Positions 31,888 through 43,612 of a stretch of 64,000 nucleotides of DNA are shown piece by piece; position 1 is the first letter of the stretch, and each line of letters opens with the position of its first letter. Source of the DNA: Cerioporus squamosus (Eukaryota > Basidiomycota > Agaricomycetes > Polyporales > Polyporaceae). Both the position numbers and the translations under genes were made by a program. The stretch lies in assembly GCA_022592435.1 (NCBI GenBank), contig JABYQS010000067.1:1-64000 (forward strand), written 5' to 3'. Below the pieces are notes generated by a model that worked only from the letters and a program-made list of their open reading frames with translations, ran no database searches and was not told the DNA's origin.

Positions 31888-34143
31888 TCACCTCCCGTAC
31901 CACTGCCCGGGACCGCCTGGAGGATTCTGATATGCGCGATTCGTTTGGTAGTCGTTAGCGTATGAGTGTGATGGTTGGGGTGGGCCAGCACCAGGACGGG
32001 GTGCCGGTTGAGATAATGGTACCATGCGGGCCATCAAGGTCTCGCCGAGCGAATTCCGTCGTTGAGAAGGGAGTATCGGAGGTGCGGGAATGGCAGGACG
32101 TGGCGGAAGGGTTGCGATAGATGCGGTTCGCAAAGCGGATGGTCCTGTAGGTGGACTGCGTACGGAGGCTGGTGGAGGGATGACGGGCGTTGAGCTAGAC
32201 GGTGGTGCTGGCTTGGGAGGGTGTGTTGTCGACTTATGTGCGGGCTTGGTTGGAGGAGCATCATCTTACATGCAGGCAGCGTCAGATACATGGCTGACGG
32301 GATGGTCTGGGAGCAATGTGACTTACCTTCACTGTCTGAAGGCGACTTCGCCGTCCGCTTCCTCTTGCCGGTACGTTGTTGCCGCGTCGCAGGTACGCCA
32401 CCTCCGCTTTCAGCATTGACGGTCTGAGGTCCTTCAAGAAGGTCAATACCAGCTTGAACATCCTGCTGTTCTGCCTGATATCCTTCTCCGTCTTCCTGAT
32501 GTCCTTCCTCATAAGCCCGATGGCCTCCGAGAGCTGAGCCATAGACATTTTCTTCTTGTTGGCATGGATGAGGATAGCGATGGCTATAACCTCCATCGGA
32601 GCGACCTTCTTGACCCCGGACAGCGAGAAGACTTTGTTGAGCTTGGCATCTTTTGCGAGGGCGCAGAAGATGCGGTAGGTATCGTGCACGTCTTCGCAGA
32701 ACTCATCGTCCAGGTCATCCGGCTCCTGGAGCCAGCTCTCGAGAACGTTAAGCGTCGGCAAGGTGGTCAAGTGAGGCCATCTCGAGATACAGTACACGGC
32801 CGTCGCTAGTCCTCGGAAGTCGTTTGCGCGACTGACGTCCCAGGAGATGTCTGCGGCCAGCTGGTCGACAACGTAGGTGTCGAGAAGTTCGCGAACGAAG
32901 TCCGCCTGAGGACCGGTGATGGCTTGCAGTTTCTCTGAGGAGTGGGATGAGCGTGATGTGGAATGGCGGTAAACGGAAGTGGTAACGAACCTGCAGGGGT
33001 GAGGGCCATACCCAGTTGGACTCTCTGGGCTTGAAGGTGAGTTACTTCTGCGGAACGACTTCATCATGAGTGCATACCTGGAAGATCTCCCTCTCGTTGG
33101 CTGGGGTGATGTCTTGATACTCCATACATACCTGACACACCACTATGAGATAGACTGAAGGCTGTAGTTGTCCACGACACGCACGATTTGCTTGTTCATG
33201 AAGAGCTTCTTATATCGTTCAGGTAGCAACTTGGCTTTGATCTTGCCGGTATCCTTGAAGACAAACTTCTCGCCGGTGAACCTGAGGGCCGATGTGAGTA
33301 CCAGCATCTGTATGCAAATAGTTCGAGACGCACGGATCCTTGTCTATGCGAAAGCACAGAGAATGGGAATCAGCAGCAAGACGTGGCTACCGAGGTCGCG
33401 ACATACAGGGAATCTGTCGGCCCATTGATATCAAAAATCATGCATAAGCAAGGGCGCATAGACTCACTTCGCCGCCAATGAATCTTCCGACGCGTAGTTC
33501 CACATACGATAAGTCTACATGGAATCTAGGTCTCCAGGACGTGATGACTTACCTATAGATCGAAGTCAGGCGTTGTTTCCCGTCCACGCATACACGCCGC
33601 TCTCCACCATCATCCGAGAAATGTACAACTAGAGTGCAAGAGATGAGAGTGCATATAGGAGACAATGAAAGCACTCACCGAATATCACCGGGGGCACGTA
33701 GAAATTTCGGAAGATGGAGTCAATGAGACCTGCGAAACCTCAGTCTAAACACACGACCGCAGACCAGATTGCCCGCACCGATTTGCTTGCTGTCAGGCCA
33801 GACAACAGCTATGGTTGGGGTTTGAAAAGTGCAGTTCAGAGCGAACACAAAAGAAACCATACCGCGCTGATAATCGGGCTGCAAGTCAACGTCCTGCGCA
33901 TGTATCTGCTCTGTTGATGCGTCTCAGCTAAGAGATATAGTCCAGGATGGATATATGCGCACCGAATAGAGATTGACAGGTATACGTTGTCGCGCGAGGC
34001 ACCTTCAGAGCACCGCGTATCTTATAACCTTCCGGCTCCCCGTTCGCCTTCGTCTTGCCCTTCGACGCCTTCGACCGAGTGGACGCCGAGAGGGGAACTT
34101 CCACTTCGTCCTCAGACTCAGTCAGTTCGGATTCTGAGCTCAT
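31888..34143 (-). CDS. DUF262 (GmrSD N-terminal / ParB-like fold) protein
   Basis: At least ten exons on the minus strand. Exon 1 (34143-33963) is acidic then basic; exon 2 (33910-33863) and exon 3 (33808-33779) give QPDYQR and VVWPDSKQIGLIDSIF; later short exons give FYVPPVIFVV, the DUF262 signature RRVCVDGKQRLTSIYRF, FTGEKFVFKDTG, YKKLFMNKQIV, ERE-IFQRVQLGMALTPA, and the long exon from 32952 continues EKLQAITGPQADFVRELL to a helical C-domain. The DGKQR motif is the counterpart of DGQQR in bacterial GmrS-type nucleases. A final Pro/Ser-rich exon ending at 31888 (PPGGPGQWYGR) is likely but its acceptor is uncertain. In bacteria DUF262 proteins act in anti-phage restriction; the fungal role is unknown. 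Its start is 152 bp from MAD1, transcribed divergently. Confidence 0.82.
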
Positions 34144-34295
34144 TGTATGCGCGTTGGTCAGAGATGTGGCAGGGGAGAGGGTGTGGTGTGGTGGCAGAAA
34201 GGAAGAAGAGGTGCTCGGGCGCCGGGATGCTCGACGCGTCGGGCGGGGCGCGCGTAACGTTCGACACGCGCCGTCTCTTCCTCCCGACCACCACC
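34144..34295. promoter_or_regulatory. Shared promoter of DUF262 gene and MAD1
   Basis: Only 152 bp separate the two divergent start codons, so both genes must share promoter DNA or overlap in their 5' UTRs. No TATA box is evident. Confidence 0.6.
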
Positions 34296-36744
34296 ATGAG
34301 CAATGGCGACAAGTTCTCGACACCACTCAACTCATCGAGCCGGTTCCTCTCGTCGATCCCGCGCAACAATGCCTTAAAGCGCGACTCCCTGCAAGCGGAG
34401 CTGGAGCGTGGTGAGTGGCGAACTCGGTGAACACGCGGCAGCGACCCTCATCACGTTGGTAGACCCACAACTGTCGACTGCCAAGAGACAACAGCGGACA
34501 CAGGCCTTCTCATCTCACATGGCACACGCGTCGCTGGAGAGGCAACTCGCGGCGGCCCAGACGGCGAAGCTTGAACTCGAGACCAAGCTCCGAGAGAAGG
34601 AGCTCCTCGTAGAGAGACTCGAAGGAGACAGACGATGGCTTGCAGAGCGCGAGAAGGAGGAGAGGGAGGAGAAGGAACGCGAGCGTGCCGAGTACCTCGA
34701 GGAGAAGGTGTGCACAGTCCAACCTCTCTCCCATACCTCCTTATTGACAGTGCAGCGGGCAGAGGAAAGCTGAAAGTGAACTACGCTCACTGCGTAGTTC
34801 CCTCTCGACTCTCCGCGAACAGCATGTCGACCTCGAAGAGGAACATTCAACTCTCTCGCGGAGCACCGCTCAGACTGTCGCCACCCAGAAATCGCAAATT
34901 GCCACTCTTACTCGTCAGGTATCCTTGCTCGAGCATGAACTTGACGAATTCAAGCGATTGTGCGAGGAGCGAACGCATGCCTTCGACGAATTGCAGGCGC
35001 AGTTCGACGAGCTTAGTGCGGCGCAGGAAAGCTTCACTCTCCAGAACGGGCAAGACGAGGACTGGTCGGTCGTGCGTGAGGAACTCCATCGGCAAGCTCA
35101 GTACATGCGCCAACTCGAGAGCGCAAACGCGAAGATGGTCGCTGAGCTCAATAACCTGCGCGAGAAGCAGACGAGCGTGGAGGTATTGAAGGAGCAGAAG
35201 CGCGACTTGGAGCGCAAGCTGCGCGGTGCGGATGAGCTGCGGGAGCAGGTGGTGAAGCTTGAAGCGGAGCTAGAGGCCGCGAGAAAGGAGCGGGAAGAAT
35301 GGTGCGTCTTTGTTCTTTGTTGCGACACGATTCGCCACCCACATCCTTGCCAGGGCATCTTCATCCGCGGAACCAGCGACCCCCTCGAAGACCCCGGTGT
35401 CCGTTACGCAAAGTCTCTCTAGCCTGCGTTTGGCACATGCACGTTTGATGGAAGAGCACGGATCCAACGTTGCGCTCCTTCGGCATCGCGAGCAGGAGAT
35501 CACAGAGCTGCAGAGGCGCGAAGTTGAGGCGCAGCAGGCATCGAAGGAACTTCGTGCCCAGGTCCGTGCCTTGAAGGATCGCGCGACGCGCAGCGAACAC
35601 AAAGTCATCTTGGCTGAGCGTGAAATCAGCTTTCTTCAGGCGATGGTGGTACGTTCGTTCTGCGGTGTCTCATGCATAAACCCTCACTTATTTGCCATAG
35701 GCGAGTTACAATGCCGAGGAGACTGCTCATGATGAGAGCAAGTCCGAGGACGAAACGCTCAAGCCCATGCAACAGCTCGAGACACTGGTCAAGGAGTACA
35801 AGGCTGCCGTCGCGGCCTTGGAGAAGGAGCTCGAGGAGACGCGTGCCCATCCCATCGTTACTGAAGACCTCGCGGCCAAGCAGAAGTTACTTGCTGAGCT
35901 TGAAAAGGAGCGTGCTGCAAAAGAGGAGGCCGAGAAGGGTACGTGTCTCCTTTGTCGCGCCTTGTCTTATACCAAGACACCCGCACGCAGAGCTCAAGGA
36001 AGCCGAGGAACAGACGGAGAAGCATCTCGAGCAGATCGAAGAACTCGAGCAGACCCTCTTCGAGTTGCGCGGCGAGATCGGCGCTGGCAGACATCTCCCT
36101 CCAGGCGTCCGTGTGCTGTCTCTCCGGGACAATCCTGCACAGCAGTGGGAGGACCTCAGCAAGGCTACGATGGATCGTTTGCGCAGCGAAAATGAGGCGC
36201 TCATGAAGCGGCTGAAGGATCTCGAGGAGAGTGGCGTACGCGGAGCCGGACAAGACCCGAACTTGGAGGAGCTCGTTCCGCGCGCGAGCTGGGAGGCTGT
36301 CAACGATGATAAGCTCAAACTTCAAGAAGAGCTGAAGCAGAAGGAGAAGCGTCTCCTCCGCTTGCAGCAGGTGAGCGGCGTATCCTCGACAGTGAGTGAG
36401 AACAGCACCTCACCGCCGCCCTGCAGGTGTTCACTGCCAAGAGCGCGGAGTTCCGAGAGGCCATCGCCTCCATCCTCGGGGTGAAGCTTGCCTTCTACCC
36501 CAACGGTCAGGTTCGGGTCACGTCTCAGTACGATCTCAATGCGGCGTTCGTCTTCCAGCCGAACGGCCAGCGAGAAGGCACGAAGATGCAGCTCGTTGCC
36601 CAGGGCGATGGCGGTCCGGAGGACCTCCCCCAGCTTATGCGGTACTGGGTCGAGCATGAACAGTGCATACCGGGTTTCATGGCGAGTATCACGCTCGAAT
36701 GCTACGAGAAGAACAAGATGGAGCGCGAGCGGGAACAGCATTAG
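34296..36744 (+). CDS. MAD1: Spindle assembly checkpoint protein Mad1
   Basis: Seven exons (34296-34410, 34463-34707, 34763-35301, 35354-35648, 35701-35938, 35991-36370, 36427-36744) encode 709 residues, the usual Mad1 size. Almost the whole protein is heptad-patterned coiled coil. The last 105 residues (VFTAKSAEFREAIASILGVKLAFYPN...VRVTSQYDL...MASITLECYEK) match the conserved Mad1 C-terminal domain that contacts Bub1 at kinetochores. A Mad2-binding segment should lie in the central coiled coil around residue 500 but I cannot place it exactly. Mad1 binds Mad2 at unattached kinetochores and nuclear pores and so delays anaphase. The acceptor of intron 2 is ambiguous by four codons (34750 or 34762). 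Confidence 0.92.
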
Positions 36745-38274
36745 AGCTCTCCTGTGCATCTGGGACGATCACTCTCCGGACAGCATCATGGCTGTTGTAA
36801 CTATGTATGTATTTCGTATGTCTTCCCGCTTTCTATCTACGCACATGGAATTCCACATTGTCGAATGTGCAGGGGGTTGCTGCAGGCACGATGATGGTCA
36901 TCTTGAGTTTCAGCGGACTTCTGTAGATGCGAGCTACGGTGCGGTGCATGGCTTGTCCGATTCACGAGCTGTCCTTCCCGACTGGTCTGCTGCAGAACAG
37001 GGAGCAGATCTGTTATAGCTTTCAAGCTTCAAGGTGAGTTGGAAGGGCGGCAACACTCGTGGCTGTGCAGCCTCCCTTGTACTAACCATCACGCCGTAAG
37101 GCAAACCCTTGCGCCTGAATCATATCACGATCAGAGACAGTGGTATGGTATCCTTCTACAATACTCACTCTATATACTTACACCCTGGGGAGGAAGTGAA
37201 TCGATGAAATCCATGAACGGCAGCCGAGCGCTGAACGATCAGTGAGCCGTTCCGAGACGCTCGACTTAACTCTGAACCACCATCATCCCCGCCGGGCCAC
37301 ATCGTTATCACGACCAATTCCTCCAACCTGGGAAGAAGCTAGCACAGTTGGAAGCGGTGGGAGTGCATTCCGCGCTGCACTTGACTCCAACGGCCCGTTA
37401 CTGGACTCTTCGTCGTGCAGAGACTATCGATATCGCACATATCATGTCGTGCTCATGGGATAAGCATCAGCTAAGAGTGCCCGCCTGACTGCGCGTTCTC
37501 TACGGGGCTCTTTGCTCGTAGTGCGAGCTTCGGGGAGCTCTTCACCGCCACCTCAACCACGCTGCTGCGGCGACAGCGCTTCGGTCGCCACGCTGGGGTC
37601 TCGGTAGGATCTCGCGTTACATACTTACGTCGACTTCAACTACTCAACCTTCGGTGCGGATATCTCACCGCTCGTCTTGAGGTCAGTCTCTTCCATCGGC
37701 CAACGGTGAAGATGCACCGCTGAAGAACCCGGAACTGCGCTCGCAATGGCATCCACACACCAGTGTTCAGCCTTAAACCCGGCAGCCATCAAGGGAGGTT
37801 CCGCGCACACTGCTACGTCTTCCTTCACGCGAATCTCGGATCGATGCTGTTCGCAGCTCCTTCGCAGTGCCCAATATCTGTACAAACGACCGTATCGGCA
37901 ACGCTCTTGACGTACAGCATGGTTGTAAAGTGCGTATTTTTGCCTTCGAAATCTCTCCGCAGTCGGTGTTCTGATGCGTACCGCCGGCATCCCAGGCTAC
38001 ACAGTGACAAGATGCCGTCAATATGCGCGGCCCCGAGTGAACAGCAGCTGCGAATTGTCCTCGCAGGGTGGCTTGCTAGGGGCTGCCGCCGAGTCCCGAC
38101 CGCGCACTCACTCCGGCATGTTAGAACGGCGTCTGGTAGAGGACTCCCCCCTCTCCCGTGCCTCGCGGGAACATGCATATGCTGGCCGTGTTGAGCGCAG
38201 CGGGATGCCCGCAGCCTGTCGCATCGCTGACTTCACAGGACAGGTCTAGCTAGGCGAAACTGCGGGCCCGTGGA

Positions 38275-38281
38275 TGCGCGC
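38275..38281 (+). promoter_or_regulatory. Possible metal-response element of laccase
   Basis: TGCGCGC fits the TGCRCNC metal-response consensus often found upstream of copper-induced basidiomycete laccases. It is 217 bp before the ATG. A single 7-bp match may be chance. Confidence 0.25.
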
Positions 38282-38389
38282 GATTTCTTTCAGACGACTG
38301 CGCTTTTCATGGACCGTTGACGACGTTTTCATCGGTCGCAGGTCCTCCCAATACTCAACAAGGGAGCTCGGAACGACCAAGAACGTCAG

Positions 38390-38396
38390 TATAAAA
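38390..38396 (+). promoter_or_regulatory. TATA box of the laccase gene
   Basis: TATAAAA lies 108 bp upstream of the ATG at 38498, the normal spacing for basidiomycete laccase genes. Confidence 0.6.
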
Positions 38397-38497
38397 TGCC
38401 GCATCTCTCCCCCCTCCGGATGCAAGCAATCCGCCATTCATTTCCTTCCCCTCCTGTCCCTTTGAGTCGTACCATATCGCATTTCCCACCATCAACT

Positions 38498-40519
38498 ATG
38501 GGTGCTCTCCGTTCTTTGCGAACCTCGCTGTTGTGGGCCTATCGTTGGCACGCCTTGCGGCAGCTGCCATCGGTCCCGTCACAGACCTGACTATCTCAGA
38601 TGCAGACATCTCACCCGATGGTTACACTCGAGCAGCCGTAGTCGTGAACGGTCAGTTCCCCGGACCGCTCATTTCTGGAAACACGGTACGTCTCGACAAT
38701 TCAATGTCACGTACTCAATAGTCGCTCATGGTTTATCAGGGCGACAACTTCCAAATCAACGTGATCGACAACCTCGACAACTCCACAATGCTCACATCCA
38801 CGACCATCGTGAGTCAGGGTTCGCTTACCTCCTCATGCACGAGACTGATGTATACGTGCCTGCAGCACTGGCACGGATTCTTCCAGAAAGGCACGAACTG
38901 GGCCGATGGTCCGGCCTTCGTGAATCAGTGCCCTATTTCGGCAGGCAACTCATTCTTATATGACTTCACTGCGACCGGCCAGGCAGGCACGTTCTGGTAC
39001 CACAGCCACTTGTCGACTCAGTACTGCGATGGCCTGCGCGGGCCCATGGTGGTCTACGACCCCGACGATCCCTACGCGTCCATGTACGATGTGGACGACG
39101 GTGAGTTCCCCCACATTATGTTTACGGGTTTTGGTCTGAATTTGCGCACAGAAAGCACTGTGATCACGCTGGCAGACTGGTATCACACCGCTGCTCGCCT
39201 CGGTGCTCAATTCCCGTGAGTCTATCTCATTGGGTGTTACTTGCGGCATCGCATCCTGAAATACTCTCCAGGGCTGGTGCAGATTCCGTACTCATCAACG
39301 GGCTGGGTCGGGCAGCCGGAGGCGACGCAGATGCTTCTCTGGCTGTCGTCAACGTCACGCAAGGGCTCCGCTACCGGTTCCGCCTTGTTTCAATCTCGTG
39401 CGACCCGAACTTCACGTTCTATATCCAAGGGCACAACTTCACTATCATAGAGGTTGACGGAGTCAACGTCGAGCCGCTCACAGTGGACTCCATCCAGATC
39501 TACGCGGGCCAGCGTTACTCGTTCGTCGTGAGTAGCGAGAGCACCCATCGCGCCTGGATCCCCTAATCCTAATGACCTTCACAGCTCACTGCAGACCAGG
39601 CGATTGATAACTATTGGATCCAGGCCATCCCGAACGTCGGTACAGTCACTACCGATGGTGGCATCAACTCCGCTATCCTCCGCTACGATGGGGCAGATGT
39701 CGTTGAACCTGACGCTGCCACTCTGACCAGTTCCATTCCTCTCGCGGAGACGGACCTCGTCCCCTTGGAGAACCTCGCTGCCCCAGGTAATGCGACTGTG
39801 GGCGGTGTGGACTACGCACTGAACCTGGACTTCGACTTCGTGAGTACCCCTTCCATCTGCAACTACGCCATCTCACTCGCATGTACAGAACGGCACCTTC
39901 TTCTTCATCAACGGAGAGCCCTTCGTCCCGCCCACTGTGCCTGTTCTGCTGCAGATCATGAGTGGGGCACAGACAGCAGCGGACCTTCTGCCCAGCGGCA
40001 GTGTATACACCCTCCCCGCGAACTCATCCATCGAGCTTTCGTTTCCCATCACGGCAACCAACGCCCCTGGAACTCCCCATCCCTTCCATCTGCACGGAGT
40101 AAGTGTGCTAATATCGACTGTATTCATGGGAGCCTTGTTGACTGCATCGCTAATATATGAACGCGCAGCACACCTTCTACGTCGTCCGCAGCGCTGGGAG
40201 CAGCGACTACAATTACGTGAACCCTCCTCAGCGCGACACCGTCAGTACCGGAGCCGCAGGAGATAATGTCACGATCCGCTTCACGACAAACAACCCGGGC
40301 CCGTGGTTCCTCCACTGCCACATTGATTTCCACCTGGATGCTGGCTTCGCGGTCGTGCTAAGTGAGGACACGGCTGATGCCTCGGCAGATAACACACCTT
40401 CATGTGAGTACGGTCAGAGGATATGCGATAATTGCTGACAGTGAACATCGTGAATAGCTGCCTGGGAGGACTTGTGTCCCCTCTACGATGCGGCCTATCC
40501 TGACGGTCTCGGGCGGTGA
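38498..40519 (+). CDS. Laccase (multicopper oxidase), signal peptide frame-broken
   Basis: Nine exons and eight short introns. The mature part starts [19 protein letters not shown] and has all four copper signatures: [41 protein letters not shown] (split by an intron after HLHG) and [17 protein letters not shown]. The residue ten after the T1 cysteine is Phe, the type tied to high redox potential. The enzyme oxidises phenols with O2 outside the cell and takes part in lignin decay. The ATG at 38498 with MGALRS is one frame off from the hydrophobic stretch ([18 protein letters not shown]) and mature protein: one base is missing in the TTT at 38515-38517. No other in-frame ATG lies upstream. Either the gene is silent or the base is an assembly error; everything downstream is intact. 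Confidence 0.9.
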
Positions 40520-40835
40520 GATCCAACAGCGTGAATGCATTATAGCTCTGGGACCACAATCTCCATCACACGCTCTTTTCCGGCTACGCATGCAACTCCC
40601 CTTCTGTTGTGCATCATGGACCGCTGCTTTTGTCTGTATCCGCTCTACGTCTGCTTCGTCGACATGTAGTTATCTGCATTCCCACATTGGCTAGATATCG
40701 CAAATAACCCATGCCGGTTTGAGGCAGTACTGAATCTGATCACAAGACCAACTGTAAGTAAACGTGGGAAGTACTAGTACTGCGATCTCATTGGGTGGTT
40801 GCTGGTGGTTGTGATTCTCAACAAAAACATAGTGA
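40520..40835. other. Laccase 3' flank
   Basis: The 3' UTR and terminator region of laccase; no gene seen. Confidence 0.4.
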
Positions 40836-40907
40836 TTCCGACACGGGGAATCGAACCCCGGGCTATCGCGTGAGAGGCGATAATGTTAGCCACTACACCA
40901 TATCGGA
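40836..40907 (-). tRNA. tRNA-Glu (anticodon CTC)
   Basis: A 72-nt intronless cloverleaf. The acceptor stem TCCGATA pairs with TGTCGGA, the D arm is TGGTGTAGTGGCTAACA, the anticodon loop CTCTCAC holds CTC, and the T arm is GGGGTTCGATTCCCC. A TTTTT run follows on the minus strand within 15 nt. Confidence 0.96.
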
Positions 40908-41617
40908 TACCATCTCCTCTTATAGTCTGACATTCTGGTGCTGAAGCATCTCATTCAAGTAGCAGGCGACAACTCCGATCGTTGCTGGTATGTCTACTAC
41001 TAGTACATGTGGGTACCTTGTTCTCTTGTGTGCGTGATTCCTGATGAGACGCGACGACGTCCATGTATTGACAATGTCTGTTACTGTCATCCCAGGCATT
41101 AACCCCAGCAGCTACTAGGATGCATATGGGCCGAGGGCCAGAGGCCAGGTCTCGATCGGGAGGTACATCTTTGCGCAATCCGTACACTGAGACTCCTGAC
41201 TCTAAACTTTAGCGCTTGAGCGATAATGCTGCCCTCCTTGCGCGGAATCACTTGCGAAAGGACATGGTCCCCGGTTCCTGGCAGTGGCAGTGGTAGGCAT
41301 CGACCTGCATCGACTCGGATAGGCGGCTGTCATCCAAATTCAAATTGTCCTTTCGCAGTTGGCGCCACATATGAGAGTCAATTGCGTGCGCGCCCAGGCG
41401 AATCACAACATCGTCCTCATCTGCGCAATATTGCATCATGAAGTCAGTCCTATCTCTGCAGTTGCGACATGCTCACGGAAATTTTAGCGACGTGGACCTT
41501 AAACGATCAATTCCGACGTGAGCTAGCCAAGAGCTAGCCGTTCCTTTAAAGCGCGTCTCAAGCTTCGATATGATTGAGCTTCTCTCCCCGCCCCCTCGCT
41601 CCAACCCGTGAACGACC
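40908..41617. other. Intergenic stretch, no gene seen
   Basis: Between tRNA-Glu and the start of the symporter. Holds the symporter promoter; no coding frame is convincing. Confidence 0.45.
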
Positions 41618-43453
41618 ATGTCAGTCAAGGGAGACATATCTTCGTCAAGCTACCCGTCCTCGGTCAAGTCGAGCGGCGACCACGGAGAGGCGGCCAGGGT
41701 CGAACTCGAACACCTTGATCCTGAGCTGGTCAAGAAGACATGGCGGAAAGTTGACTTGCACATCATGCCGATCGCGGTGTTCCTGTATCTGGCATCTTAC
41801 ATTGACAGGTAAGTACGTCTGCTCGAAGACGCTCACGAAATGATTGTTGATGACCTATCCAGAGCGAATATTGGAAACGCGAAGGTGCTCGGCCTCGCAT
41901 CCTCATTGCACCTAACGAGCGGTCAGTACAACTGGGCACTCTCCATCTTCTTCATCGGATACGTCGTCTTCGAAACTCCATCAAATATCATCCTCCGGCG
42001 CGTCAGTCCGAGATGGTATATCCCTATACTCACGGTGAGCCTGGGAGACACTTTGCTTTCTCGCGAAACGGCTAATCGCAGGTGGCAGGTCATTTGGGGG
42101 TTGGTATGTGCGCTGTTCGCTACGGTGAAGACCGCCGGAGGGCTGCTAGCAATCCGGTTCTTCCTCGGCCTCGCGGAGGCCGGTTTCTTACCCGGTATCG
42201 TCTACTGGTGTGAGTGCATTGATGATCCTGCAACGGCGTTAATGCGGTACTGAAGTGTTCGTAGTGAGCTGCTGGTATCCCCGCACCGTACTGGGCCGAC
42301 GCTTCGGAATCCTTTACTCGACCGTGTCTCTCACGGGTGCATTCGGTGGTCTTTTGGCAACCGCGATCCACGCTCTCGACGGCACTCACGGCATCGCGGG
42401 TTGGCAGTAAGCACCCTTTGTTCCTGTTCGTTCCTTCGAGCAGTAGTTCACTTTCTGACCTCTAGGTGGATCTTCATCGTCGAGGGATGCATCACGGCAG
42501 GCTTTGGGCTCATCGCCGCGGTCTTCATGTCTGCATACCCCGAAAACGCGTCCTTCCTCACCCCTACCGAGAAACGCATCGTCCTGCTCGCCAACGAGGC
42601 CGACCACGCACAGAAGGCCGGCGAGTCGTTCAATGCCAAACAGATCCGTTCTGCGTTCACCGACTGGCGAACCTGGCTCTGGGGCCTCGTCTACCTCACC
42701 ATCTACATCCCCGTGTACAGCGTCATCCTCTCGCTCCCCTCCGTCGTGACCGGGCTCGGGTACAAAGGCACGACCGCGACGCTCATGGCGTGCCCGCCCT
42801 ACGGACTCGGGTTCTTCATCGTGCTCACTGCCGGCTGGACGGCGGACCGCTATGGTCGACTGTTCTACCACTACGTTGGCGCCATCCTCGTGACGGTCGT
42901 GGCCCTGATTGTGCTCATGACGGTGGAGAACCTCGTCGTGCGCTACATCATGTTCTTCTTCGTCATGTTCATGTGCGTTGTCCGCCACACCTATCCGTGG
43001 GCAAGGCCATCGCTCACGTTCTCATCGACACAGGTTCATCCCGGTCTCGATCTGCTGGGTGTGGCTCGGAAGCAACTTCGCGGGAGCTAACAAGCGCGCC
43101 ACGGCAGTCGGGCTTGTCTTCTCCCTCGGGAACATCGGCGGTGCAGTGTCGGGGCAGATCTACCGCGCGGAGTGGGCACCGCGCTATGTGCAAGGACACG
43201 CCATCAACCTTGGGTGCTACGTCCTCGCGCTCATCGCTGGTACCGCGCTATGGTGGAGCTACAAGGCCGATAACGAGAAGCGCGATCGCGAGGCGAACGA
43301 GAACGTCAAGCGGGGCAAGCACGAAGACCTGCTCGGGGAGGATCTGGGCGACCTGGGCGATAGGTGCGTGCGCCATGGTTAATGTTGCACTCATCGCGAG
43401 ACTAATAAGCTGATGCGTGGTGTAGGCACTCGAGCTTCAGGTATTATCTGTAG
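41618..43453 (+). CDS. MFS transporter of the anion:cation symporter (Dal5-like) family
   Basis: About seven exons encode a protein of roughly 500 residues. The N-terminus is cytosolic and Ser-rich, followed by family motifs: KKTWRKVDLHIMP before helix 1, FLYLASYIDRANIGNAK, GLTSGQYNWALSIFFIGYVVFETPSNIILRR-like sequence in helices 2-3, RFFLGLAEAGFLPG, WIFIVEGCIT, and helices 7-12 ending with GLVFSLGNIGGAVSGQIY. A last 28-nt exon after the intron at 43364-43425 gives HSSFRYYL and TAG, the usual end of this family; reading through the intron gives a false stop. Members carry allantoate, nicotinate, pantothenate or similar organic anions with protons at the plasma membrane. The substrate cannot be told from sequence. 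Confidence 0.88.
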
Positions 43454-43612
43454 CCTTGGAGGGCCAAGGAGTCACAAGGAGCCAATCACAAAATAACCGT
43501 GGGTATACCGTATACGATCTTAAATGACTTTCCCGGGAGAAGACAACATACTTACACTAGGTACCTCTGTATCATACTCTACATACATGCATCGCCATGA
43601 ACGAATAGCGGC

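Larger units (their letters stand above)
36745..38497. other. Long intergenic stretch upstream of laccase
   Basis: No gene recognised in 1.75 kb. It contains the MAD1 3' end and the laccase promoter. Open frames at 37,763-38,194 on the plus strand and the overlapping minus-strand frames have no domain or splice support. Confidence 0.45.
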
